Made by a program: the position numbers and the translations under genes. Below the pieces are notes generated by a model. That model was given only the letters and a program-made list of their open reading frames with translations, had not been told where the DNA came from and made no database searches. Below, piece after piece: positions 11,729-25,310 of a stretch of DNA of 64,000 nucleotides (positions within the stretch are counted from its first letter, which is position 1; each line of letters opens with the position of its first letter). This stretch comes from Pisaster brevispinus (lineage: Eukaryota; Echinodermata; Asteroidea; Forcipulatida; Asteriidae), in NCBI GenBank assembly GCA_023634235.1, contig JAMKCF010000023.1:2145001-2209000 (forward strand). Direction: 5' to 3'.

Positions 11729-14700
11729 AAACGAACACTTTTCAAATGGCTCAGATTGCTCTGTCATTAATTCTGTACTAAGAAACATGGGTTTCTTGAA
11801 GGTACTGGTTCAATCTCAGCGAGATTGGAGACTAAAAGTTTTTAAACGGCTCAAATTACTTGTCATGAATTCTTGACTAAAGCCACCGATTCCATCTCAA
11901 CTTGATCGGAGATGAAAACTTATCAAACTGCTCAGATTGCTCTGTCATGAATTCTGTACAAAGAAACATTGGAGTTTTGAAGGTTTTGGTTCAATCTCAG
12001 TTTGATCGGAGACGAAAACCTTCCAAACTGCTCAAATTGCTCTGTAATGAATACTCTACTAAGAAACATTGGAGTTTTGAAGCTACTGGTTCAATGTCAG
12101 CTTGATTGGAGAAGAAAACTTTTCAAACAGCTCTGATTACTTTGTCATGAATTCTGTACTGAGAAACATGTGTTTCTTGAAGGTACTGGTTCAATCTCAG
12201 CTTGTTGGAGACGAAAACTTTTCAAATGGCTCAGATTGCTAGTCATTAATTCTGTACTTAGAAAAAGGGGTTTCTTGCAGGTACTGGTTCAATATCAGTT
12301 TGATTGGAAACGGAAACTTTTCAATCTTCTCAGATTGTGCTGTCATGAATTCTGTAATAAGAAACATGGTTGTATGAAGCTACTGGTTTAATATCAGCTT
12401 GATCGGAGACGAAAACTTTTCAAACGGCTCAGATTGCTCTGTCATTAAATCTGAAATAAGAAACATTGGTGTTCTGAAGGTACTGGTTTAATCTCAGTTC
12501 TATTGGAGACGAAAACTTTACAAACGGCTCTGATTGCTTTGTCATTAATTCTGTACTAAAACCACCGGTTCCATCTCAGCTTGATTGGAGACGAAAACTT
12601 TTCAAACGGCTCAGATTGCTCTGTCATGAATTCTGTACAAAGAAACATGGGTTTCTTGAAGCTACTTGTTCAATTTCAGCTTGATTGGAGACAAAAACTT
12701 TTCAAACTGCTCAGATTGCTCTGTCATGAATTCTGTACTAAGAAATATTGGAGTTTTGAAGCTACTGGTTCAATCTCAGCTTGATCGGAGACGAAAACTT
12801 TTCAAACACCTCAGATTGCTCTGTCATGAATTCTGTACTAATAAACATTGGAGTTTTGCAGGTACTGCTTCAATCTCAGTTTGATCGGATACGAAAACTT
12901 TCCAAACTGCTCAGATTGCTCTGTCATGAATTCTGTACTAAGAAATATTGGAGTTTTGAAGCTACTGGTTCAATCTCAGCTTGATCGGATACAAAAACTT
13001 TTCAATTTGCTCAGATTGCTCTTTTATGAATTCTGTACTAAGAAATATTGGAGTTTTGAAGCTACTGGTTCAATCTCAGCTTGATTGGAGAAGAAAACTT
13101 TTCAAACAGCTCAGATTACTTTGTCATGAATTCTGTACTAAAAATCATGTGTTTCTTGAAGGTACTGGTTCAATCTCAGCTTGTTGGAGACGAAAACTTT
13201 TCAAACGGCTCAGATTGCTAGTCATTAATTCTGTACTGAGAAAAAGGGGTTTCTTGCAGGTACTGGTTCAATATCAGCTTGAATGGAAACGGAAACTTTT
13301 CAATCTGCTCAGATTGCTCCGTCATGAATTCTGTACTAAGAAACATGGGTGTTCTTAAGCCACCGGTTCAATCTCAGCTTGATTGGAGGCGAAAACTTTT
13401 CAAACTGCTCAGATTGCTCTGTCATGAATTCTGTACTAAGAAATATTGGAGTTTTTAAGCTACTGGTTCAATCTCAGTTTGATCGGAGACGAAAACTTTT
13501 CAAACTGCTCAGATTGCAATGTCATTAAATCTGTACTAGAAAACATGGGTTTCTTGAAAGGTACTGGTTCAATCTCAGCGAGATTGGACACGAAAACTTT
13601 TTAAACTGATCAAATTACTTTGTCATGTATTCTATTTCGGCTTGATTGGAGACGAAAACTTTTCAAATGGCTCAGATTGCTCTGTCATTAATTCTCTACT
13701 GATAAAATGTATTTTTTTGCAGGTACTGGTTCAATCTCAGCTTGATTGGAAACGGAAACTTTTCAATCTGCTCAGATTGCTCCGTCATGAATTCTGTACT
13801 AAGAAACATGGGTGTTCTTAAGCCACCGGTTCAATCTCAGCTTGATTGGAGGCGAATACTTTTCAAACGGCTCTGATTGCTTTGTCATGAATTCTGTACT
13901 AAGAAACATGGGTTTCTTAAGGCACCAGTTCATTCTCAGCTTGATTGGAAACGAAAACTTTTCAAATGGCTCAGATTGCTCTGTCATTAATTCTGTACTA
14001 AGAAACATGGGTTTCTTGAAGGTACTGGTTCAATCTCAGCGAGATTGGAGACTAAAAGTTTTTAAACGGCTCAAATTACTTGTCATGAATTCTTTACTAA
14101 AGCCACCGATTCAACCGGTGATGACTCGGTAGAATCAAAATTAAACTTCAATTACATTCTATTTCATTTCGTTTAATTAGGAAATTCAATCTCAGCGAGA
14201 TTGGAGACTAAAAGTTTTTAAACGGCTCAAATTACTTGTCATGAATTCTTGACTAAAGCCACCGATTCCATCTCAACTTGATCGGAGATGAAAACTTATC
14301 AAACTGCTCAGATTGCTCTGTCATGAATTCTGTACTAAGAAACATGGTTGTATGAAGCTACTGGTTCAATCTCAGCTTGATCGGAGACGAAAACTTTTCA
14401 AACACCTCAGATTGCTCTGTCATGAATTCTGTACTAATAACATTGGAGTTTTGCAGGTACTGCTTCAATCTCAGTTTGATCGGATACGAAAACTTTTCAA
14501 ACTGCTCAGATTGCTCTGTCATGAATTCTGTACTAAGAAATATTGGAGTTTTTAAGCTACTGGTTCAATCTCAGCTTGATCGTAGACGAAAACTTTTCAA
14601 ATGGCTCAGATTGCTCTGTCATTAAATCTGTACTAGAAAACATGGGTTGCTTGAAGCTACTGGTTCAATCTCAGCTTGATTGGAGACAAAACTTTTCAAA

Positions 14701-16100
14701 CTGCTCAGATTGCTCTGTCATGAATTCTGTACTAAGAAATATTGGAGTTTTTAAGCTATTGGTTCAATCTCAGCTTGATCGGAGACGAAAACTTTTCAAA
14801 TGGCTCAGATTGCTCTGTCATTAAATCTGTACTAGAAAACATGGGTTTCTTGAAAGGTACTGGTTCAATCTCAGCGAGATTGGACACGAAAACTTTTTAA
14901 ACTGATCAAATTACTTTGTCATGTATTCTATTTCGGCTTGATTGGAGACGAAAACTTTTCAAATGGCTCAGATTGCTCTGTCATTAATTCTCTACTGATA
15001 AAATGGTTTTTTTTGCAGGTACTGGTTCAATCTCAGCTTGATTGGAAACGGAAACTTTTCAATCTGCTCAGATTGCTCCGTCATGAATTCTGTACTAAGA
15101 AACATGGGTGTTTTAAAGCCACCGGTTCAATCTCAGCTTGATTGGAGGCGAATACTTTTCAAACGGCTCTGATTGCTTTGTCATGAATTCTGTACTAAGA
15201 AACATGGGTTTCTTAAGGCACCAGTTCATTCTCAGCTTGATTGGAAACGAAAACTTTTCAAATGGCTCAGATTGCTCTGTCATGAATTCTGTACAAAGAA
15301 ACATGGGTTTCTTGAAGCTACTGGTTCAATCTCAGCTTGATTGGAGACAAAAACTTTTCAAACTGCTCAGATTGCTCTGTCATGAATTCTGTACTAAGAA
15401 ATATTGGAGTTTTGAAGCTACTGGTTCAATCTCAGTTTGATCGGATACGAAAACTTTTCAAACTGCTCAGATTGCTCTGTCATGAATTCTGTACAAAGAA
15501 ATATTGGAGTTTTGAAGCTACTGGTTCAATCTCAGCTTGATCGGATACGAAAACTTTTCAATTTGCTCAGATTGCTCTTCTATGAATTCTGTACTAAGAA
15601 ATATTGGAGTTTTGAAGCTACTGGTTCAATCTCAGCTTGATTGGAGAAGAAAACTTTTCAAACAGCTCAGATTACTTTGTCATGAATTATGTACTGAGAA
15701 ACATGTGTTTCTTGAAGGTACTGGTTCAATCTCAGCTTGTTGGAGACGAAAACTTTTCAAACACCTCAGATTGCTCTGTCATGAATTCTGTACTAATAAA
15801 CATTGGAGTTTTGCAGGTACTGCTTCAATCTCAGTTTGATCGGATACGAAAACTTTTCAAACTGCTCAGATTGCTCTGTCATGAATTCTGTACTAAGAAA
15901 TATTGGAGTTTTGAAGCTACTGGTTCAATCTCAGCTTGATCGGATACGAAAACTTTTCAATTTGCTCAGATTGCTCTTCTATGAATTCTGTACTAAGAAA
16001 TATTGGAGTTTTGAAGCTACTGGTTCAATCTCAGCTTGATTGGAGAAGAAAACTTTTCAAACAGCTCAGATTACTTTGTCATGAATTATGTACTGAGAAA
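11729..16100 (+). repeat. Higher-order repeat, copy 3, rearranged
   Basis: Third copy. It follows copy 2 at a 4548-bp offset to about 13640, then carries one extra monomer (offset 4648 at 13799 and 14377), then about two more (offset about 4853 at 14938 and 15138), and loses some again (offsets 4672 and 4573 near 15337 and 15537). The indels are whole monomers, as expected of register slips between repeats. The right limit is approximate because the block grades into other monomer classes. Confidence 0.75.
14112..14181 (+). repeat. 70-bp non-satellite insert, copy 3
   Basis: Same insert in the third higher-order copy, 4648 bp after copy 2 because of one added monomer upstream. Confidence 0.85.
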
Positions 16101-17049
16101 CATGTGTTTCTTGAAGGTACTGGTTCAATCTCAGCTTGTTGGAGACGAAAACTTTTCAAATGACTCAGATTTGCTCTGTCATGAATTCTGTACTAAGAAT
16201 CATGTGTTTCTTGAAGGTACTGGTTCAATCTCAGCTTGTTGGAGACGAAAACTTTTCAAACGGCTCAGATTGCTAGTCATTAATTCTGTACTGAGAAAAA
16301 GGGGTTTCTTGCAGGTACTGGTTCAATATCAGCTTGAATGGAAACGGAAACTTTTCAATCTGCTCAGATTGCTCCGTCATGAATTCTGTACTAAGAAACA
16401 TGGGTGTTCTTAAGCCACCGGTTCAATCTCAGCTTGATCGGAGACGAAAACTTTTCAAACGGCTCAGATTGCTAGTCATTAATTCTGTACTGAGAAAAAG
16501 GGGTTTCTTGCAGGTACTGGTTCAATATCAGCTTGAATGGAAACGGAAACTTTTCAATCTGCTCAGATTGCTCCGTCATGAATTCTGTACTAAGAAACAT
16601 GGGTGTTCTTAAGCCACCGGTTCAATCTCAGCTTGATCGGAGACGAAAACTTTTCAAACTGCTCAGATTGCGCTGCCATGAATTCTGTAATAAGAAACAT
16701 GGTTGTATGAAGCTACTGGTTCAATCTCAGCTTGATCAGAGACGAAAACTTTTCAAACTGCTCAGATTGCGCTGTCATGAATTCTGTAATAAGAAACATG
16801 GTTGTATGAAGCTAATGATTCAATCTCAGCTTGATCGGAGACGAAAACTTTAAAAACTGCTCAGATTGCGCTGTCATGAATTCTGTAATAAGAAACATGG
16901 TTGTATGAAGCTAATGATTCAATATCAGCTTGATCGGAGACGAAAACTTTTCAAACTGCTCAGATTGCGCTGTCATGAATTCTGTACTAAGAAATATTGG
17001 AGTTTTGAAGCTACTGGTTCAATCTCAGCTTGATCGGAGACGAAAACTT

Positions 17050-20000
17050 TTCAAACTGCTCAGATTGCTCTGTCATTAAATCTGTACTAGAAATCATGGG
17101 TTTCTTGAAAGGTACTGGTTCAATCTCAGCGAAATTGGACACGAAAACTTTTTAAACTGATCAAATTACTTTGTCATGTATTCTATTTCGGCTTGATTGG
17201 AGACGAAAACTTTTCAAATGGCTCAGATTGCTTTGTCATTAATTCTCTACTGATAAAATGGTTTTTTTTGCAGGTACTGGTTCAATCTCAGCTTGATTGG
17301 AAACGGAAACTTTTCAAATGGCTCAGATTGCTCTGTCATTAATTCTGTAATAAGAAACATGGGTTTCTTGAAGGTACCAGTTCATTCTCAGCTTGATTGG
17401 AAACGGAAACTTTTCAAATGGCTCAGATTGTTCTGTCATGAATTCTGTACAAAGAAACATGGGTTTCTTGAAGCAACTGGTTCAATCTCAGCTTGATTGG
17501 AGACAAAAACTTTTCAAACTGCTCAGATTGCTCTGTCATGAATTCTGTACTAAGAAATATTGGAGTTTTTAAGGTATTGCTTCAATCTCAGTTTGATCGG
17601 ATACGAAAACTTTTCAAACTGCTCAGATTGCTCTGTCATGAATTCTGTACTAAGAAATATTGGAGTTTTGAAGCTACTGGTTCAATCTCAGCTTGATTGG
17701 AGAAGATAACTTTTCAAACAGCTCAGATTACTTTGTCATGAATTCTGTACTGAGAAACATGTGTTTCTTGAAGGTACTGGTTTAATCTCAGCTTGTTGGA
17801 GACGAAAACTTTTCAAACGGCTCAGATTGCTAGTCATTAATTCTGTACTGAGAAAAAGGGGTTTCTTGCAGGTACTGGTTCAATATCAGCTTGAATGGAA
17901 ACGGAAACTTTTCAATCTGCTCAGATTGCTCCGTCATGAATTCTGTACTAAGAAACATGGGTGTTCTTAAACCACCGGTTCAATCTCAGCTTGATCGGAG
18001 ACGAAAACTTTTCAAACTGCTCAGATTGCGCTGTCATGAATTCTGTAATAAGAAACATGGTTGTATGAAGCTACTGGTTCAATATCACCTTGATTGGAGG
18101 CGAAAACTTTTCAAACGGCTCAGGTTGCTCTGTCATTAATTCTGAAATAAGAAACATTGGTGTTCTGAAGGTACTGGTTCAATCTCAGTTCTATTGGAGG
18201 CGAAAACTTTACAAACGGCTCTGATTGCTTTGTCATTAATTCTGTACTAAAACCACCGGTTCCATCTCAGCTTGATTGGAGACGAAAACTTTTCAAACGG
18301 CTCAGATTGCTCTGTCATGAATTCTGTACAAAGAAACATAGGTTTCTTTAAGCTACTGGTTCAATCTCAGCTTGATTGGAGACGAAAACTTTTCAAACTG
18401 CTCAGATTGCTCTGTCATTAAATCTGTACTAGAAAACATGGGTTTCTTGAAAGGTACTGGTTCAATCTCAGCGAGATTGGACACGAAAACTTTTTAAACT
18501 GATCAAATTACTTTGTCATGTATTCTATTTCGGCTTGATTGGAGACGAAAACTTTTCAAATGGCTCAGATTGCTCTGTCATTAATTCTCTACTGATAAAA
18601 TGTTTTTTTTTGCAGGTACTGGTTCAATCTCAGCTTGATTGGAAACGGAAACTTTTCAATCTGCTCAGATTGCTCCGTCATGAATTCTGTACTAAGAAAC
18701 ATGGGTGTTCTTAAGCCACCGGTTCAATCTCAGCTTGATTGGAGGCGAATACTTTTCAAACGGCTCTGATTGCTTTGTCATGAATTCTGTACTAAGAAAC
18801 ATGGGTTTCTTAAGGCACCAGTTCATTCTCAGCTTGATTGGAAACGAAAACTTTTCAAATGGCTCAGATTGGCTCTTAATTCTGTACTAAGAAACATGGG
18901 TTTCTTGAAGGTACTGGTTCAATCTCAGCGAGATTGGAGACTAAAAGTTTTTAAACGGCTCAAATTACTTGTCATGAATTCTTGACTAAAGCCACCGATT
19001 CAACCGGTGATGACTCGGTAGAATCAAAATTAAACTTCAATGACATTCTATTTCATTTCGTTTAATTAGGAAATTCAATCTCAGCGAGATTGGAGACTAA
19101 AAGTTTTTAAACGGCTCAAATTACTTGTCATGAATTCTTGACTAAAGCCACCGATTCCATCTCAACTTGATCGGAGATGAAAACTTATCAAACTGCTCAG
19201 ATTGCTCTGTCATGAAATCTGTACTAAGAAACATGGTTGTATGAAGCTACTGGTTCAATCTCAGCTTGATCGGAGACGAAAACTTTTCAAACACCTCAGA
19301 TTGCTCTGTCATGAATTCTGTGCTAATAAACATTGGAGTTTTGCAGGTACTGCTTCAATCTCAGTTTGATCGGATACGAAAACTTTTCAAACTGCTCAGA
19401 TTGCTCTGTCATGAATTCTGTACTAAGAAATATTGGAGTTTTGAAGCTACTGGTTCAATCTCAGCTTGATCGGAGACGAAAACTTTTCAAATGGCTCAGA
19501 TTGCTCTGTCATTAAATCTGTACTAGAAATCATGGGTTTCTTGAAAGGTACTGGTTCAATCTCAGCGAAATTGGACACGAAAACTTTTTAAACTGATCAA
19601 ATTACTTTGTCATGTATTCTATTTCGGCTTGATTGGAGACGAAAACTTTTCAAATGGCTCAGATTGCTCTGTCATTAATTCTCTACTGATAAAATGGTTT
19701 TTTTTGCAGGTACAGGTTCAATCTCAGCTTGATTGGAAACGGAAACTTTTCAAATGGCTCAGATTGCTCTGTCATTAATTCTGTAATAAGAAACATGGGT
19801 TTCTTGAAGGTACCAGTTCATTCTCAGCTTGATTGGAAACGAAAACTTTTCAAATGGCTCAGATTGTTCTGTCATGAATTCTGTACAAAGAAACATGGGT
19901 TTCTTGAAGCAACTGGTTCAATCTCAGCTTGATTGGAGACAAAAACTTTTCAAACTGCTCAGATTGCTCTGTCATGAATTCTGTACTAAGAAATATTGGA

Positions 20001-23000
20001 GTTTTTAAGGTATTGCTTCAATCTCAGTTTGATCGGATACGAAAACTTTTCAAACTGCTCAGATTGCTCTGTCATGAATTCTGTACTAAGAAATATTGGA
20101 GTTTTGAAGCTACTGGTTCAATCTCAGCTTGATTGGAGAAGATAACTTTTCAAACAGCTCAGATTACTTTGTCATGAATTCTGTACTGAGAAACATGTGT
20201 TTCTTGAAGGTACTGGTTCAATCTCAGCTTGTTGGAGACGAAAACTTTTCAAACGGCTCAGATTGCTAGTCATTAATTCTGTACTGAGAAAAAGGGGTTT
20301 CTTGCAGGTACTGGTTCAATATCAGCTTGAATGGAAACGGAAACTTTTCAATCTGCTCAGATTGCTCCGTCATGAATTCTGTACTAAGAAACATGGGTGT
20401 TCTTAAACCACCGGTTCAAATCTCAGCTTGATCGGAGACGAAAACTTTTCAAACTGCTCAGATTGCGCTGTCATGAATTCTGTAATAAGAAACATGGTTG
20501 TATGAAGCTACTGGTTCAATATCACCTTGATTGGAGGCGAAAACTTTTCAAACGGCTCAGGTTGCTCTGTCATTAATTCTGAAATAAGAAACATTGGTGT
20601 TCTGAAGGTACTGGTTCAATCTCAGTTCTATTGGAGGCGAAAACTTTACAAACGGCTCTGATTGCTTTGTCATTAATTCTGTACTAAAACCACCGGTTCC
20701 ATCTCAGCTTGATTGGAGACGAAAACTTTTCAAACGGCTCAGATTGCTCTGTCATGAATTCTGTACAAAGAAACATAGGTTTCTTTAAGCTACTGGTTCA
20801 ATCTCAGCTTGATTGGAGACAAAAACTTTTCAAACTGCTCAGATTGCTCTGTCATGAATTTTGTACTAAGAAACATGGGTTTCTTAAGGCACCAGTTCAT
20901 TCTCAGCTTGATTGGACACGAAAACATTTCAAACTGCTCAGATTGCTTGTCATGAATTTTGTACTAAGAAACATTGGAGTTTTGCAGGTACTGCTTCAAT
21001 CTCAGTTTGATCGGATACGAAAACTTTTCAAACTGCTCAGATTGCTCTGTCATGAATTCTGTACTAAGAAATATTGGAGTTTTGAAGCTACTGGTTCAAT
21101 CTCAGCTTGATTGGAAACGGAAACTTTTCAATCTGCTCAGATTGCTCCGTCATGAATTCTGTACTAAGAAACATGGGTTTCTTAAGGCACCAGTTCATTC
21201 TCAGCTTGATTGGAAACGAAAACTTTTCAAATGGCTCAGATTGCTCTGTCATTTATTCTGTACTAAGAAACATGGGTTTCTGGAAGGTACTGATTCTATC
21301 TCAGCGAGATTGGAGACTAAAAGATTTTAAACGGCTCAAATTACTTGTCATGAATTCTTGACTAAAGCCACCGATTCCATCTCAACTTGATCGGAGATGA
21401 AAACTTATCAAACTGCTCAGAATGCTCTGTCAAGAATTCTGTACTAAGAAACATGGTTGTATGAAGCTACTGGTTCAATCTCAGCTTGATCGGAGAAGAA
21501 AAATTTCCAAACTGCTCAGATTGCTCTCCAATGAATTCTGTACTAGGAAACATTGGAGTTCAAATGTACTGGTTCAATCTCAGCTTGATCGAAGACGGAA
21601 ACTTTTCAAACTGCTCAGATTGCTCTGTCATGAATTCTGTACAAAGAAACATTGGAGTTCTGAAGGTTTTGGTTCAATCTCAGCTTGATCGGAGACGAAA
21701 ACTTTTCAATCTGCTCAGATTGCTCTGTAATGAATTCTGTACTAAGAAATATTGGAGTTTTGAAGCTACTGGTTCAATCTCAGCTTGAGGAAAACTTTTC
21801 AAACAGCTCAGATTACTTTGTCATGAATTATGTACTGAGAAACATTGGTGTTCTGAAGGTACTGGTTCAATATCAGCTTGTTGGAGACGAAAACTTTTCA
21901 AATGGCTCAGATTTGCTCTGTCATGAATTCTGTACTAAGAATCATGTGTTTCTTGAAGGTACTGGTTCAATCTCAGCTTGTTGGAGACGAAAACTTTTCA
22001 AACGGCTCAGATTGCTAGTCATTAATTCTGTACTGAGAAAAAGGGGTTTCTTGCAGGTACTGGTTCAATATCAGCTTGAATGGAAACGGAAACTTTTCAA
22101 TCTGCTCAGATTGCTCCGTCATGAATTCTGTACTAAGAAACATGGGTGTTCTTAAGCCACCGGTTCAATCTCAGCTTGATCGGAGACGAAAACTTTTCAA
22201 ACTGCTCAGATTGCTCTGTCATGAATTCTGTACTAAGAAATATTGGAGTTTTGGAGGTACTGGTTCAATCTCAGCTTGATCGGAGACGAAAACTTTTCAA
22301 TTTGCTCAGATTGCTCTTCTATGAATTCTGTACTAAGAAATATTGGAGTTTTGAAGCTACTGGTTCAATCTCAGCTTGATTGGAGAAGAAAACTTTTCAA
22401 ACGGCTCAGATTGCTAGTCAATAATTCTGTTCTGAGAAAAAGGGGTTTCTTGCAGGTACTGGTTCAATATCAGCTTGAATGGAAACGGAAACTTTTCAAT
22501 CTGCTCAGATTGCTCCGTCATGAATTCTGTACTAAGAAACATGGGTGTTCTTAAGCCACCAGTTCAATCTCAGTTTGATCGGATACGAAAACTTTTCAAA
22601 CTGCTCAGATTGCTCTGTCATGAATTCTGTAGTAAGAAATATTGGAGTTTTGAAGCTACTGGTTCAATCTCAGCTTGATCGGAGACGAAAACTTTTCAAA
22701 CTGCTCAGATTGCTCTGTCATTAAATCTGTACTAGAAATCATGGGTTTCTTGAAAGGTACTGGTTCAATCTCAGCGAAATTGGACACGAAAACTTTTTAA
22801 ACTGATCAAATTACTTTGTCATGTATTCTATTTCGGCTTGATTGGAGACGAAAACTTTTCAAATGGCTCAGATTGCTCTGTCATTAATTCTCTACTGATA
22901 AAATGGTTTTTTTTGCAGGTACTGGTTCAATCTCAGCTTGATTGGAAACGGAAACTTTTCAAATGGCTCAGATTGCTCTGTCATTAATTCTGTAATAAGA

Positions 23001-25310
23001 AACATGGGTTTCTTGAAGGTACCAGTTCATTCTCAGCTTGATTGGAAACGAAAACTTTTCAAATGGCTCAGATTGTTCTGTCATGAATTCTGTACAAAGA
23101 AACATGGGTTTCTTGAAGCAACTGGTTCAATCTCAGCTTGATTGGAGACAAAAACTTTTCAAACTGCTCAGATTGCTCTGTCATGAATTCTGTACTAAGA
23201 AATATTGGAGTTTTTAAGGTACTGCTTCAATCTCAGTTTGATCGGATACGAAAACTTTTCAAACTGCTCAGATTGCTCTGTCATGAATTCTGTACTAAGA
23301 AATATTGGAGTTTTGAAGCTACTGGTTCAATCTCAGCTTGATTGGAGAAGATAACTTTTCAAACAGCTCAGATTACTTTGTCATGAATTCTGTACTGAGA
23401 AACATGTGTTTCTTGAAGGTACTGGTTCAATCTCAGCTTGTTGGAGACGAAAACTTTTCAAACGGCTCAGATTGCTAGTCATTAATTCTGTACTGAGAAA
23501 AAGGGGTTTCTTGCAGGTACTGGTTCAATATCAGCTTGAATGGAAACGGAAACTTTTCAATCTGCTCAGATTGCTCCGTCATGAATTCTGTACTAAGAAA
23601 CATGGGTGTTCTTAAACCACCGGTTCAATCTCAGCTTGATCGGAGACGAAAACTTTTCAAACTGCTCAGATTGCGCTGTCATGAATTCTGTAATAAGAAA
23701 CATGGTTGTATGAAGCTACTGGTTCAATATCACCTTGATTGGAGGCGAAAACTTTTCAAACGGCTCAGGTTGCTCTGTCATTAATTCTGAAATAAGAAAC
23801 ATTGGTGTTCTGTAGGTACTGGTGCAATCTCAGTTCTATTGGAGGCGAAAACTTTACAAACGGCTCTGATTGCTTTGTCATTAATTCTGTACTAAAACCA
23901 CCGGTTCCATCTCAGCTTGATTGGAGACGAAAACTTTTCAAACGGCTCAGATTGCTCTGTCATGAATTCTGTACAAAGAAACATAGGTTTCTTTAAGCTA
24001 CTGGTTCAATCTCAGCTTGATTGGAGACAAAAACTTTTCAAACTGCTCAGATTGCTCTGTCATGAATTTTGTACTAAGAAACATTGGAGTTTTGCAGGTA
24101 CTGCTTCAATCTCAGTTTGATCGGATACGAAAACTTTTCAAACTGCTCAGATTGCTCTGTCATGAATTCTGTACTAAGAAATATTGGAGTTTTGAAGCTA
24201 CTGGTTCAATCTCAGCTTGATTGGAAACGGAAACTTTTCAATCTGCTCAGATTGCTCCGTCATGAATTCTGTACTAAGAAACATGGGTTTCTTAAGGCAC
24301 CAGTTCATTCTCAGCTTGATTGGAAACGAAAACTTTTCAAATGGCTCAGATTGCTCTGTCATTTATTCTGTACTAAGAAACATGGGTTTCTGGAAGGTAC
24401 TGATTCTATCTCAGCGAGATTGGAGACTAAAAGATTTTAAACGGCTCAAATTACTTGTCATGAATTCTTGACTAAAGCCACCGATTCCATCTCAACTTGA
24501 TCGGAGATGAAAACTTATCAAACTGCTCAGAATGCTCTGTCAAGAATTCTGTACTAAGAAACATGGTTGTATGAAGCTACTGGTTCAATCTCAGCTTGAT
24601 CGGAGAAGAAAAATTTCCAAACTGCTCAGATTGCTCTCCAATGAATTCTGTACTAGGAAACATTGGAGTTCAAATGTACTGGTTCAATCTCAGCTTGATC
24701 GAAGACGGAAACTTTTCAAACTGCTCAGATTGCTCTGTCATGAATTCTGTACAAAGAAACATTGGAGTTCTGAAGGTTTTGGTTCAATCTCAGCTTGATC
24801 GGAGACGAAAACTTTTCAATCTGCTCAGATTGCTCTGTAATGAATTCTGTACTAAGAAATATTGGAGTTTTGAAGCTACTGGTTCAATCTCAGCTTGAGG
24901 AAAACTTTTCAAACAGCTCAGATTACTTTGTCATGAATTATGTACTGAGAAACATGTGTTTCTTGAAGGTACTGGTTCAATATCAGCTTGTTGGAGACGA
25001 AAACTTTTCAAATGGCTCAGATTTGCTCTGTCATGAATTCTGTACTAAGAATCATGTGTTTCTTGAAGGTACTGGTTCAATCTCAGCTTGTTGGAGACGA
25101 AAACTTTTCAAACGGCTCAGATTGCTAGTCATTAATTCTGTACTGAGATAAAAGGGGTTTCTTGCAGGTACTGGTTCAATATCAGCTTGAATGGAAACGG
25201 AAACTTTTCAATCTGCTCAGATTGCTCCGTCATGAATTCTGTACTAAGAAACATGGGTGTTCTTAAGCCACCGGTTCAATCTCAGCTTGATCGGAGACGA
25301 AAACTTTTCA
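17050..25310 (+). repeat. Block duplications with ~2.4 and ~3.1-3.2 kb offsets
   Basis: A block seen at about 17293-18390 recurs at about 19729-20826 (offset 2436) and again at about 22938-24035 (offset 3209). The adjoining sequence 20974-22150 recurs at 24084-25260 (offset 3110). The 99-bp fall in offset is one monomer present at about 20860-20960 and absent from the later copy. Shared markers are GAAGATAACTTTTC, CACCTTGATTGGAGGCG and the rare TCAGAATGCTCTGTCAAG monomer (21418 and 24528). Confidence 0.85.
19001..19070 (+). repeat. 70-bp non-satellite insert, copy 4
   Basis: Same insert with one visible substitution (CAATGACATTC instead of CAATTACATTC). Confidence 0.85.
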
